Origin: JAJPXC01 sp964510535
GTDB lineage: Bacteria; Bacteroidota; Bacteroidia; Bacteroidales; Muribaculaceae
Assembly: GCA_964510535.1 (NCBI GenBank)
Contig: CAZECG010000006.1
Coordinates: 1 to 64,000 of the forward strand
DNA: 64,000 nt
Direction: 5' to 3'
In this document: piece after piece, positions 51,223 through 59,872 of the stretch
How positions within the stretch are numbered: position 1 is the stretch's first letter
Layout: every line of letters starts with the position of its first letter
Notes under the pieces: model-generated
What the model was told of the DNA's origin: nothing
Databases searched by the model: none
The model's input: the letters and a program-made list of their open reading frames with translations, nothing else
Translations under genes and position numbers: made by a program

Positions 51223-52560
51223 TCAGAGTACACCTTGAGCCATCATGGCACGAGCAACTTTCATGAAGCCTGCGACATTGGCACCCTTGACATAGTTGAC
51301 ATAGCCGTCGGCTTCCTTTCCGAAGATAGTGCACTGATGGTGAATCTCGGCCATGATGTCTTTGAGTTTGGCATCGACCTCCGCTGCACTCCAAGAGAGC
51401 TTCTGAGAGTTCTGAGCCATCTCAAGACCCGACACCGAGACACCTCCAGCATTGGCAGCCTTGCCGGGGGCATAGAGGATGCGGGCGTTGATGAACTCTT
51501 TGATAGCTTCGGGGGTTGAAGGCATATTAGCTCCTTCGGAAACAGCGATACAACCCTGGGCGAGAAGCGCACGAGCGTCATCGCCATCAAGCTCGTTCTG
51601 AGTGGCTGAAGGCATGGCGATGTCACACTTAGCAATCTGCCAAGGACGCTGTCCCTCAAAGTATTGACAGCCGTATTCCTCCGCAAACTCTCTGATGCGA
51701 CCGCGATATTCGTTTTTCAACTTGAAGATGTAGTCGAGCTGTTCCTGAGTGATTCCATCGGGAACGTAGATGGTGCCGTCGCTATCGCTCATAGAGACGA
51801 CTTTCGCTCCAAGTTGCAGAAGCTTCTTGGCGGTGTAGGTTGCCACATTGCCTGAGCCGGATATGGCGACTTTTTTATCTTTGATGTCGAGGCCTTTAGT
51901 GGCAAGCATATTGAGGAGGAAGTAGACGTTGCCGTATCCGGTCGCCTCGGGACGTATGAGCGAGCCACCGAACTCGCGGCCCTTGCCTGTGAACGTTCCG
52001 GTAAATTCGCGAGCCATCTTTTTGTACATACCGTACATATATCCGACTTCACGTCCACCCACGCCTATGTCACCGGCGGGTACGTCGGTATCGGCACCGA
52101 TGTGACGCCACAACTCAGTCATAAACGCTTGACAGAATCTCATAACCTCCATGTCGCTTTTTCCGCGGGGAGAGAAGTCGCTACCACCCTTTGCGCCGCC
52201 CATGGCGAGTGTGGTCAACGAGTTTTTAAATGTCTGCTCGAAAGCAAGGAATTTCAGAATCGATTGGTTAACCGATGAGTGGAAACGGATACCACCTTTG
52301 TAGGGGCCGATGGCGTTGTTGTGCTGGATGCGGTAGCCCATATTGTTCTGGACTTTACCTTTATCGTCAACCCAAGACACTCGGAAAGAGAAGATGCGGT
52401 CGGGAATACAAAGACGTTCGATGAGGTTATATCGTTCAAACTCCGGGTGTTGGTTGTAGGTTTCCTCGATAGTCGACAACACCTCCTCTACAGCCTGGAG
52501 GTACTCGGGTTCATTTGGGAAACGACGTTTCAAGTCGTCCATCACTTCGGTTGCTTTCAT
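51223..52560 (-). CDS. gdhA: NADP-type glutamate dehydrogenase
   Basis: Interconverts glutamate with 2-oxoglutarate and ammonia, the main nitrogen entry reaction in gut Bacteroidales. The protein is 445 aa, the hexameric GdhA length. Conserved motifs are YKGGIRFHSSV, the active-site lysine region GGAKGGSDFSPRGKS, PAGDIGVGGREVGYMYG and the nucleotide site ISGSGNVATYTA. The C-terminus ends in NVAGFMKVARAM. It is monocistronic, with a TAACTTTG element about 60 nt upstream and a terminator downstream. NADP preference is inferred from family resemblance. Confidence 0.95.
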   Translation of the reverse strand: MKATEVMDDLKRRFPNEPEYLQAVEEVLSTIEETYNQHPEFERYNLIERLCIPDRIFSFRVSWVDDKGKVQNNMGYRIQHNNAIGPYKGGIRFHSSVNQSILKFLAFEQTFKNSLTTLAMGGAKGGSDFSPRGKSDMEVMRFCQAFMTELWRHIGADTDVPAGDIGVGGREVGYMYGMYKKMAREFTGTFTGKGREFGGSLIRPEATGYGNVYFLLNMLATKGLDIKDKKVAISGSGNVATYTAKKLLQLGAKVVSMSDSDGTIYVPDGITQEQLDYIFKLKNEYRGRIREFAEEYGCQYFEGQRPWQIAKCDIAMPSATQNELDGDDARALLAQGCIAVSEGANMPSTPEAIKEFINARILYAPGKAANAGGVSVSGLEMAQNSQKLSWSAAEVDAKLKDIMAEIHHQCTIFGKEADGYVNYVKGANVAGFMKVARAMMAQGVL

Positions 52561-52617
52561 TGTCTTTAATTAATTAGAATTTGTACCAGTATGATAAATA
52601 AGTGACTTAACTGAGCG

Positions 52618-52625
52618 CAAAGTTA
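52618..52625 (-). promoter_or_regulatory. -7 element of gdhA
   Basis: Minus-strand TAACTTTG matches TAnnTTTG, about 58 nt before the ATG at 52560. No well-spaced TTG was seen. Confidence 0.5.
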
Positions 52626-52783
52626 TAGCTAAAAATTGGATTTACCTAACATTCGTCAATAAATTTGGCAATTTTGATAGATTTTTTCCATCATATCGGG
52701 CGATTTTGTGAAATATTGAGATTAGACGAAGAGAAAGGTATCAACTTTATCGCTGTCATGAATCAAGAATAGGTGGGGATGGA

Positions 52784-52826
52784 AAAGCAGACACCCCGGG
52801 GACATCAGCCTCGGGGTGTCTGCTTT
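52784..52826 (-). terminator. Terminator of the exbB-exbD-tonB operon
   Basis: Arms 52784-52797 and 52813-52826 form a perfect 14-bp stem with AT-rich ends. It lies 18 nt after the tonB stop. Confidence 0.85.
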
Positions 52827-52843
52827 ATATCAAGAGATTGGAA

Positions 52844-53686
52844 TTATATACCGGTGAGCTTGAAGTTGATGGGAAGCGTGTACCACACGTTCACCGACTG
52901 GCCATTCATTTTGCCGGGGATGAATTTGGGGAGGCTCTTAACCACACGCTTAGCTTCCTTGTCAAGGTCGGGGTCTTTTCCGCGGAGCACTTTCACTTCA
53001 CCGATGGAACCGGTCTTGGTGACAACAAACTGAACGACTACGCGTCCCTGAATGTTGTTCTCAGCAGCCATAGGAGGATAACGGAGGTTCTTGCTGATGA
53101 ACTCGTAGAGAGCTACATCGCCACCGGGGAACTGGGGCATCTGCTCAACAGCATGGAACACGACATTCTCTTCGACTTTCTTTTCCTCAACCACAACTTC
53201 ATCCTTGTGTTCGCGGACTACGTTGAGGTCGTCGGTACCTTGGTCAAAGTTAGTTGTTCCGACAGCAGTCTGAGTTTCCTTGATTTCATCCTGGCTTTTG
53301 ATTTCCTCCTGAACTTCTTCGTCAGCGGCAATCGCTAGCTCGGTTACTTTCACGGTGTTAAGGACTTCTTCGGGAAGGACTTCCGGCTTCTGCTCCTCGA
53401 CGCGTTCCTGAACTTCTTCCTCCTCTTGTTCTTCAACTTCTTCAGATGCAAGAGAAGCAAGCGACTGTTCAATCTGGTCTTCGGGTTTAGCCTCAGGCTT
53501 AGGAAGTTTGTCAATAAGGAAAACTACCGCCAAAATCGCTGCGATAACGATTATTACCGCAATCATTGCTTTATTGTGACGCTTGTCGGAGTTTTTGCGC
53601 AGTTCATACGCACCGAACTCCTTGTTTTTCCCTTCGAAAATGAGGTCGCGCCATTCTTTTGATGAAAGATCTACATCTTTTGCCAT
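52844..53686 (-). CDS. tonB: TonB energy transducer
   Basis: A 280-aa protein that carries energy from ExbB/ExbD to outer-membrane transporters. The cytoplasmic N-terminus contains the Bacteroidota stretch KNKEFGAYELRKN. A single helix lies at about residues 40-60 (AMIAVIIVIAAILAVVFLI). An unusual Glu/Val-rich spacer follows, in place of the common Pro-rich one (VEEQEEEEVQERVEEQ). The C-terminal TonB domain covers about 195-280 (PQFPGGDVALYEFISKNLRY, then GKMNGQSVNVWYTLPINFKL). The ATG at 53686 was chosen over an upstream in-frame start. It is last in the operon, 45 nt after exbD. Confidence 0.92.
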   Translation of the reverse strand: MAKDVDLSSKEWRDLIFEGKNKEFGAYELRKNSDKRHNKAMIAVIIVIAAILAVVFLIDKLPKPEAKPEDQIEQSLASLASEEVEEQEEEEVQERVEEQKPEVLPEEVLNTVKVTELAIAADEEVQEEIKSQDEIKETQTAVGTTNFDQGTDDLNVVREHKDEVVVEEKKVEENVVFHAVEQMPQFPGGDVALYEFISKNLRYPPMAAENNIQGRVVVQFVVTKTGSIGEVKVLRGKDPDLDKEAKRVVKSLPKFIPGKMNGQSVNVWYTLPINFKLTGI

Positions 53687-53731
53687 TTTCTTGTCGATTG
53701 ATAAGTTAATAAATATAGTCAATCATCACGT

Positions 53732-54460
53732 TTACTTACGATGCTTAGCAAGATAGTCGAGAATGAGGATAGAGTCAACCTGATTAATGTTATCAATCTG
53801 ATAACGAGAAATCTGATTAATCTGCATCTCGTCGAGAGCTGTTATCACGCTTTCCCAAGAAGCCTCGGGTGTAGCTTTGATAATGACAACCGGTCGGCTA
53901 AGGGTAGAGTCGTTACGGATTTTCTTGGCGAGAGCCTGATATTCCTCCTCACTGATTTCCTTATTGCGCCAACGGGCTTTCTGCTCGTCGATTCTTTCGA
54001 GAACTTTCTTGTTCTTATTGTGGAGTATGCGACGTATACCTTGAACCTCATTACCTTCGTTACCTACGAAGTGCTCAACCTTGAGGTTGGAGTTGTCGAT
54101 GAGTCCGTCTTTGTCGGCATCTTCAACAACGGGTTTACCCTCGAAGTAGTAAATGGTATTCATCGGTTTACCATCGGGACCGTTTTTCACGTTACCCTGG
54201 CCATCGCGTTCGGTAGCGAGGATGAGCGTGATTGCTTCAGATTCTTTGGCTTTGTTTTGCTCGGCCTGCTCAACTTTCTCGTTAGAAGGCAGCGATATGT
54301 TGAGGGTCTGCGACTTAATCATCGTGGTACAAAGCATGAAGAAAGTGATCAGAAGCATGTTCATATCCACCATTGGAGTGAAGTCCACGTGGATTGTCAT
54401 TTTTTTCTGGGCGCCTTTTTTCTTTTTACCGCCGCCGCCACCTTGTTCTATTTGTGCCAT
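53732..54460 (-). CDS. exbD: ExbD/TolR biopolymer transport protein (first copy)
   Basis: A 242-aa ion-channel subunit of the ExbB-ExbD motor. After a Gly/Lys-rich N-terminus (QGGGGGKKKKG), a single helix carries the essential aspartate: FTPMVDMNMLLITFF. The periplasmic part is long (about 180 residues) with a charged insert (residues of about 135-190), compared with about 140 aa in E. coli ExbD. It ends near SRYQIDNINQVDSILI. It begins 6 nt after the second exbD-type gene in operon order, so the two are co-translated partners. Confidence 0.92.
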   Translation of the reverse strand: MAQIEQGGGGGKKKKGAQKKMTIHVDFTPMVDMNMLLITFFMLCTTMIKSQTLNISLPSNEKVEQAEQNKAKESEAITLILATERDGQGNVKNGPDGKPMNTIYYFEGKPVVEDADKDGLIDNSNLKVEHFVGNEGNEVQGIRRILHNKNKKVLERIDEQKARWRNKEISEEEYQALAKKIRNDSTLSRPVVIIKATPEASWESVITALDEMQINQISRYQIDNINQVDSILILDYLAKHRK

Positions 54461-54466
54461 AATGAA

Positions 54467-55201
54467 TTAGTCTTTTTCTGTTTTAAGAGCAGTCATGACG
54501 CTGAAACGGTTCATCTTCATAGTCTGGAGGTTGTCGAGCACTTGATGCACCGTAGTGTAAGGGGTGCCTCGGTCGGCTTTAACAGCGATACCCTCACCTG
54601 ACTTCATGGCAGACTGGAGGTTATCGTTACCAGAGTTGTAGATTGCGCGCATCCAGATCTGGAATTCATTTGTGGAGACTTTGACGCCGTCCTGGTCGGT
54701 GTAGGTAATCTCTTTCAACGGGATACCTACCTGAGGATTGCTCATGTCGCCGATGAATTCATCTTGTTTTGTCTGCGACAGTTCGAGGAATGAGTGCATG
54801 ACGTCCAAGGGGACTCCAAACATATTAATTTTGGAGAACTTGACGATGTCACCTTCTGTAATACCTGTTTTCTTTCCGGTGTATTTCTCGTAGTTCTGTG
54901 CAGCCGTGCGCAAAACCTGCATGCGGACAGGCTCTGATGCCCATTCGCCGCCGGCGACGTTGGGGTCGGCCTCACCGGCTACTGAGAGGAACACTTTGCC
55001 TTCAGGACTCACAAGGATCGACGCCACGTTGGCTGTGGGAACCTTGATTTCAGAGACCGAAGACGGTGTGATAACCGTAGTGGGCTCTTTCTGAAGGAAA
55101 GTAGAAGTCAACATGAAGAAAGTAAGCAAAAGAACGGTGACGTCACTCATCGCAGTCATGTCGATGAGCGTACTCTTTCTTTTAATTTTTACTTTTCCCA
55201 T
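54467..55201 (-). CDS. exbD: ExbD/TolR biopolymer transport protein (second copy)
   Basis: A 244-aa paralogue of the other ExbD. The N-terminal motif STLIDMTAMSDVTVLLLTFFML places the channel aspartates at the start of the single helix (about residues 12-38). The periplasmic domain is long and ends MKMNRFSVMTALKTEKD. It lies between exbB and the first exbD, with 6 and 50 nt gaps. Two unlike ExbD subunits next to one ExbB are common in Bacteroidales and suggest a mixed ExbD dimer. Which copy matches which is not known. Confidence 0.92.
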   Translation of the reverse strand: MGKVKIKRKSTLIDMTAMSDVTVLLLTFFMLTSTFLQKEPTTVITPSSVSEIKVPTANVASILVSPEGKVFLSVAGEADPNVAGGEWASEPVRMQVLRTAAQNYEKYTGKKTGITEGDIVKFSKINMFGVPLDVMHSFLELSQTKQDEFIGDMSNPQVGIPLKEITYTDQDGVKVSTNEFQIWMRAIYNSGNDNLQSAMKSGEGIAVKADRGTPYTTVHQVLDNLQTMKMNRFSVMTALKTEKD

Positions 55202-55251
55202 ATTTACCTTTTAATTTTATTGATTAGAAAATCTATTTGGAAAATAGGGGA

Positions 55252-56112
55252 TTAGTGGGTAGCTGCGAACGATTGAACGATAGAGAAACCGATTTCGTCG
55301 ATAGCGTAAGTGAGGTTATCGATCTTGTTGGTGTAGAAGTTGTAAGAGATAACAGCGAACGCACCAGTGGCGATACCGAAGGCAGTGTTGATAAGTGCCT
55401 CAGAGATACCGGTTGAGAGTTCGGTAGAGTCGGGAGCACCTGAGGCAGACAGAGCCTGGAATGACTTGATCATACCGATTACAGTACCGAGAAGACCGAC
55501 GAGAGTACCGAGAGTGGTCAATGTTGCAACGATGGGGAGGTTCTGCTGAAGAGCAGGCATCTCGATAGCGGTAGCTTCCTCAACCTCTTTTTGAAGAGTA
55601 GCGATTTTCTGCTCTTTGGTGAGAGTAGTGTTAGCATCCATCTCTTTATAGCGAATGAGGGCTGCGGCCACTACAGCAGCTACGCTACCTTTCTGGTCTT
55701 TGCAAAGTTTCTGAGCACCGTCGATGTCGTTTTTAGCAAGGCATGATTTCACGCCGGCGACGAATTTGGTGATGCTGCCTTTACCTTTCGCGCTTGAAAG
55801 GGCTATCCAACGCTCTACAGAGAGAACAATAACGGTCAAAAGGAGAGTTTGGAGGACAGGCACGATGACACCGCCTTTGAAGATAGTACCCACGAGGTCG
55901 TTGGGATGAGCGTTGATGTCGCTAAAGAACATCGAAGCGGGAACCGCTGCGGGATCAATGCCTTCAAGGTTGAAGTGAGAGGGGTGACCAAACACAAACA
56001 AAAACAGACATACTGCAACGACAAAGCATGCGACAATGACCAAGAATGCGTTCTTGATACCGCGTACATTGCTGCCAGAATTGGGCTTTTGAGCTTTCTT
56101 TGTAGCTTCCAT
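55252..56112 (-). CDS. exbB: ExbB/TolQ/MotA proton-channel protein
   Basis: A 286-aa channel-forming subunit. Helices are at about residues 23-45 (NAFLVIVACFVVAVCLFLFV), 85-110 (GVIVPVLQTLLLTVIVLSVE), 195-220 (LPIVATLTTLGTLVGLLGTV) and 235-265. The TolQ/ExbB core motif with GLLGTVIGMIKSF is clear. It is the first gene of the exb-ton operon, preceded by a long leader (56113-56361) from a promoter at 56368-56397. It drives TonB by using ion flow. Confidence 0.92.
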   Translation of the reverse strand: MEATKKAQKPNSGSNVRGIKNAFLVIVACFVVAVCLFLFVFGHPSHFNLEGIDPAAVPASMFFSDINAHPNDLVGTIFKGGVIVPVLQTLLLTVIVLSVERWIALSSAKGKGSITKFVAGVKSCLAKNDIDGAQKLCKDQKGSVAAVVAAALIRYKEMDANTTLTKEQKIATLQKEVEEATAIEMPALQQNLPIVATLTTLGTLVGLLGTVIGMIKSFQALSASGAPDSTELSTGISEALINTAFGIATGAFAVISYNFYTNKIDNLTYAIDEIGFSIVQSFAATH

Positions 56113-56361
56113 TTTGAATGAATTACTTTTTAATGTTATTAATATGATTAGTTTAAATTAATTATTTAACTCGGTTACACTTTGCCTATGAGTCGACTCC
56201 GTTTTTCGTGGAGGAGGGATGGTATGCTGCATCAGAACAGTGGATTATTCCTCATAGCATAACAACCGCGCCGCCAACGGTCCGGAAATCCGACATCATG
56301 GCATAATCGCCTGCGAGAACGCCCGGGCACAGCGGCCATCGGCCCCACGACATAAAAAATG
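56113..56361 (-). promoter_or_regulatory. Long 5' leader of the exb-ton operon
   Basis: About 250 nt between the predicted start at 56361 and the exbB ATG. The distal half (56200-56350) is markedly GC-richer than the flanks and holds CCCGGGC and a GAGTCGACTC palindrome (56190-56199). No reading frame or known riboswitch core was recognised; it may be a regulatory leader. Confidence 0.45.
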
Positions 56362-56367
56362 CTCATG

Positions 56368-56397
56368 CAAATTTATAGTCATATTTTCAATTATCAA
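56368..56397 (-). promoter_or_regulatory. Promoter of the exb-ton operon
   Basis: Minus-strand TAAATTTG (56368-56375) with TTG (56395-56397) 19 nt upstream. The predicted start is near 56361. Confidence 0.55.
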
Positions 56398-56530
56398 AAT
56401 TTAGTCATCAAATTTAACAAACGTCATTTGGATAATGAACGGAAAGAAATGAAAAATCGTATTTTTGCCGACAGCTATTGCAGAGAGTTGGTGAACTTTG
56501 ACACATTTTCTTACATTTATATAATAGCTT

Positions 56531-56564
56531 TTGTGGATTATTTCTTAAATATTGGGTAACTTTG
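56531..56564 (+). promoter_or_regulatory. Promoter of the nqr operon
   Basis: TAACTTTG (56557-56564) with TTG (56531-56533) 23 nt upstream. The spacing is slightly long. The leader to the ATG at 56592 is about 20 nt. Confidence 0.55.
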
Positions 56565-56591
56565 CAGTCGTTAAAAATCAATAATTCTTTC

Positions 56592-57932
56592 ATGAGCATA
56601 AAAATATCCCTCAAAAAAGGACTTGACCTCGATATTCTGGGAGGAGTCAGTGACATGACTCCGACTGCCGTCGACACATCGACGGTGGCTATCGTCCCTG
56701 ACGATTACCCGGGATTCACTCCGAGACAGGCGGTGAAAGAGGGCGACCGCGTGGAAGCGGGTCAACCGTTACTCCACGACAAATTCAACCAACAAATCAA
56801 GTTAGTGTCGCCCGCCGCCGGGATCGTCAAGGCGGTGGTACGCGGCGAGCGTCGCAAAATCGAGTGCGTAGTTGTGGAGATTGACAACCGGGTCAAAGAG
56901 CTGTCAGCCACAAAGCCGTCAGTTGATAACGCCGATGACGCACGGGCATTGCTGATGCAATCGGGGTTGTGGGCAATGATGCGGCAACGCCCTTATGACA
57001 TAGTTCCAGACCCCGAGGCCAAGCCTCGCGACATATTCGTGACAGGTTTTGACTCGGCTCCATTGGCGGTCCCGTCGACGGTGTATCTCTCGGGTAAAGA
57101 CGCGGAGCTTGCAGCAGGAGTGGAATTGCTGTCGAAACTCACGGACGGGAAAGTCTACGTGTCACGCCATAATGGAGAGGCGCTGAAAGATATTCCCGGA
57201 GCCGAGATGGTGGACGTGAGCGGCCCGCACCCTGCAGGAAACGCCGGTGTGCTTATTGCCAACGTCGCCCCTGTGAACAAGGGGGAGACCGTCTGGTGTC
57301 TTGACATCGTGACTCTCGCCCGCATAGGCGCAACCGCACTGACAGGCAAAACGCCAAACGACACGATAGTAGCCGTGACGGGGTCGGAGGTAGAACATCC
57401 GCGACTGATTTCGACCGTGATTGGGGCGGAACTGTCGGCACTTTTGGCAGGCAATCTGAAGGAAGAGACGCATCACGCGCGCATAATATCAGGCAACCCG
57501 CTGACCGGCCACCGCGCCGACATGGACGGGTATCTCCGCTACCCCTACACTCAAATAACCGTCATACCCGAAGGAGATGACGTGGCCGAGTTCATGGGAT
57601 GGGCGGCTCTATCGCCCAAGAAGTCGAGCGTCAGCCGGTCGTTTCCGGGTCACTTCCTACACAAAAAGCTCAATCCTGACGCACGCTTGATGGGTAGCCG
57701 CAGAGCGATGATTATGTCGGGGGAATATGACAAAGTTATACCGATGGACATCTTGGCTGAATATCTGATAAAAGCCATCATCTCACGCAACATAGACCGC
57801 ATGGAAGCCTTAGGAATCTATGAGGTCGCGCCGGAGGATTTCGCGCTGGCCGAGTATGTCGACACGTCGAAACTCCCGTTGCAACAAATAGTGCGCGACG
57901 GCCTCGACTATCTGAGAAAGGAACTTAAATAG
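56592..57932 (+). CDS. nqrA: Na+-translocating NADH:quinone reductase subunit A
   Basis: Soluble ubiquinone-site subunit of Na+-NQR, the respiratory complex that couples NADH oxidation to Na+ export. The protein is 446 aa, the standard length. Recognisable stretches are KISLKKGLDLDILGG at the N-terminus, the quinone-region VSRSFPGHFLHKKL, and GIYEVAPEDFALAEYV near the end. The ATG at 56592 starts the conserved MSIKI; the TTG ten codons earlier is not used. First gene of nqrABCDEF. Confidence 0.95.
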   Translation: MSIKISLKKGLDLDILGGVSDMTPTAVDTSTVAIVPDDYPGFTPRQAVKEGDRVEAGQPLLHDKFNQQIKLVSPAAGIVKAVVRGERRKIECVVVEIDNRVKELSATKPSVDNADDARALLMQSGLWAMMRQRPYDIVPDPEAKPRDIFVTGFDSAPLAVPSTVYLSGKDAELAAGVELLSKLTDGKVYVSRHNGEALKDIPGAEMVDVSGPHPAGNAGVLIANVAPVNKGETVWCLDIVTLARIGATALTGKTPNDTIVAVTGSEVEHPRLISTVIGAELSALLAGNLKEETHHARIISGNPLTGHRADMDGYLRYPYTQITVIPEGDDVAEFMGWAALSPKKSSVSRSFPGHFLHKKLNPDARLMGSRRAMIMSGEYDKVIPMDILAEYLIKAIISRNIDRMEALGIYEVAPEDFALAEYVDTSKLPLQQIVRDGLDYLRKELK

Positions 57933-57957
57933 TACAATCCACTTCAACCGTTATATT

Positions 57958-59169
57958 TTGAAATCATTAAGAAATTTTCTCGACCGTGTGAAACCAAATT
58001 TCGAGCCCGGGGGAAAGCTACACGCATTCCGCTCGGTGTTCGACGGGTTTGAGACGTTCCTCTTCACTCCCCAGACCACATCAACCTCGGGGGTGCACAT
58101 ACATGACCGAATGGACTCGAAGCGCACTATGATTATCGTGGTGTCGGCATTGATACCTTGTCTGCTTTTCGGGATGTACAACACCGGCTACCAACATTGG
58201 CTTGCCTGCGGAGAAAGCCATTTCCCGTTTTGGGAGCTGATGCTATACGGTTTTCTTGCGGTTCTGCCCCGCATCGTAGTCGCATATGTGGTGGGGCTTG
58301 GTATAGAGTTTGCCGTAGCGCAGTGGCGCAAAGAGGAAATCCAGGAGGGATTTCTGGTCACAGGTATACTTATACCACTTATTTGTCCCGTAGAGACACC
58401 GTTATGGATGCTGGCCGTGGCGACAGCGTTTGCCGTGATATTCGCCAAAGAGGTATTCGGCGGGACCGGCTACAACATCTTCAACGTTGCGATAGTCACG
58501 CGCGTGTTCCTGTTTTTCGCCTATCCGGCTCAAATGAGCGGTGACAAGGTTTTTGTAGCCACAGAACCGATACTCGGCATTGGGGGTACAGCTCCTGACA
58601 GTTTCACCGGGGCCACGCCGCTGGGAGAAGTTGCAACATCAGATGCGGCATCCGGCCTGCATATCACCGGTCTTACGGGTGACCCCATCAGCCTATGGGA
58701 CGCGTTCTTAGGTCTGATTCCCGGCTCATTCGGAGAGACATCGACCCTTTGCATCCTCATCGGCGCGATAATATTGCTGGCAACGGGGATAGCAAGCTGG
58801 CGTATAATGCTGTCGGTATTCGCGGGTGGCACCGTTATGTCGCTCATAGCCAACTGGTGCGCAAGTCCGCTCTATCCGGCATCATACCTGACGGTAGGCC
58901 AACAGCTGTGTTTGGGTGGATTTGCCTTTGCGGCTGTGTTTATGGCCACCGACCCCGTCACCGCTGCCCGCACCAATACAGGCAAATACATTTACGGGTT
59001 CCTAATCGGCGTGATTGCCATCATAATCAGGGTGTATAACAACGGCTATCCCGAAGGAGCGATGCTGGCCGTGTTGCTGATGAACGCTTTCGCACCGCTC
59101 ATCGACTACTGTGTGGTGCAAGCAAACATCAACCGTCGTATGCGCCGTCTAAAAGCCAAAGAATCATGA
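57958..59169 (+). CDS. nqrB: Na+-translocating NADH:quinone reductase subunit B
   Basis: Ten-helix integral subunit carrying a covalently bound FMN and riboflavin, and part of the Na+ path. The protein is 403 aa. The FMN attachment threonine is T220 in DSFTGATPLGE. The family N-terminus (SLRNFLDRVKPNFEPGGKLH) begins exactly at the TTG codon 57958. No in-frame ATG or GTG lies upstream before a stop, and the next ATG is about 50 codons inside, so TTG is the likely start. The stop overlaps nqrC by 4 bp. Confidence 0.93.
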   Translation: MKSLRNFLDRVKPNFEPGGKLHAFRSVFDGFETFLFTPQTTSTSGVHIHDRMDSKRTMIIVVSALIPCLLFGMYNTGYQHWLACGESHFPFWELMLYGFLAVLPRIVVAYVVGLGIEFAVAQWRKEEIQEGFLVTGILIPLICPVETPLWMLAVATAFAVIFAKEVFGGTGYNIFNVAIVTRVFLFFAYPAQMSGDKVFVATEPILGIGGTAPDSFTGATPLGEVATSDAASGLHITGLTGDPISLWDAFLGLIPGSFGETSTLCILIGAIILLATGIASWRIMLSVFAGGTVMSLIANWCASPLYPASYLTVGQQLCLGGFAFAAVFMATDPVTAARTNTGKYIYGFLIGVIAIIIRVYNNGYPEGAMLAVLLMNAFAPLIDYCVVQANINRRMRRLKAKES

Positions 59170-59870
59170 ACAAGCAGAGCAATATCTACACAATAGTCTA
59201 CACCATAATAATGGTGGTTGCAGTCGGAGCGGCATTGGCATTCACGGCCATGTTGCTGCGTCCCAAGCAGGAGGATAACGCCAACGCCGACAAGATGAAG
59301 CAGATACTCGCCTCGGTGAGAATCACCCCAAACCCGGAAGAAATCGCCACAGACTTCGAGAAGTATATCACGGCCCAGTTCACAGTCAACGCAGCCGGAG
59401 AAAAGGTCGGTGACAACGCTTTTGGGATTAATGTCGCCGCCGAGAGTAAAATCAAGGATGCATCGAAAAGGCAGCTTCCTGTGTATGAGTGCCGTATAGC
59501 GGATGATGTAAAATACATTATTCCTGTCTACGGAGCGGGGCTTTGGGGGCCAATCTGGGGGTATGTTTCGTTTGATAGCGACGGCTCGACAATCTATGGC
59601 GCATATTTCGCCCATCAAGGGGAGACCCCGGGACTTGGTGCGGAGATAGATAAAGCGGCGTTCTCTAACCAGTTTGCCGGCAAACAGGTGTTCAAAAATG
59701 GAGTGTTCTACCCTATCGAGGTTGTCAAGGCAGGTCAGAAACCGGCAGACGAGTCAGACTATGTAGACGGCATCTCAGGCGGAACCATCACCAGCAAGGG
59801 TGTCGGGTCTATGTTGGACAACTGTCTCTCTCCCTATAAAGCATTCCTACAAACTCTTAGCGAAAAATAA
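59166..59870 (+). CDS. nqrC: Na+-translocating NADH:quinone reductase subunit C
   Basis: Subunit with one N-terminal helix (about residues 9-31) and a periplasmic flavin domain. Covalent FMN is expected on T207 in the motif DGISGGTITSKG. The protein is 234 aa. The flavinylation sequence is SGGT where many species have SGAT, so the threonine is retained. The ATG overlaps the nqrB stop (ATGA), supporting translational coupling. nqrD starts 2 nt after its stop. Confidence 0.95.
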   Translation: MNKQSNIYTIVYTIIMVVAVGAALAFTAMLLRPKQEDNANADKMKQILASVRITPNPEEIATDFEKYITAQFTVNAAGEKVGDNAFGINVAAESKIKDASKRQLPVYECRIADDVKYIIPVYGAGLWGPIWGYVSFDSDGSTIYGAYFAHQGETPGLGAEIDKAAFSNQFAGKQVFKNGVFYPIEVVKAGQKPADESDYVDGISGGTITSKGVGSMLDNCLSPYKAFLQTLSEK

Positions 59871-59872
59871 CC

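Larger units (their letters stand above)
56113..56591. other. 479-bp divergent gap between exbB and nqrA
   Basis: No gene is supported. It contains the exb-ton leader and promoter (minus) and the nqr promoter (plus). Nothing else was recognised in 56398-56530. Confidence 0.65.

Noticed and set aside
56175..56184. TACACTTTG as a plus-strand promoter
   Set aside because: It has one extra base relative to TAnnTTTG, no -33 TTG and no gene or terminator downstream on that strand.
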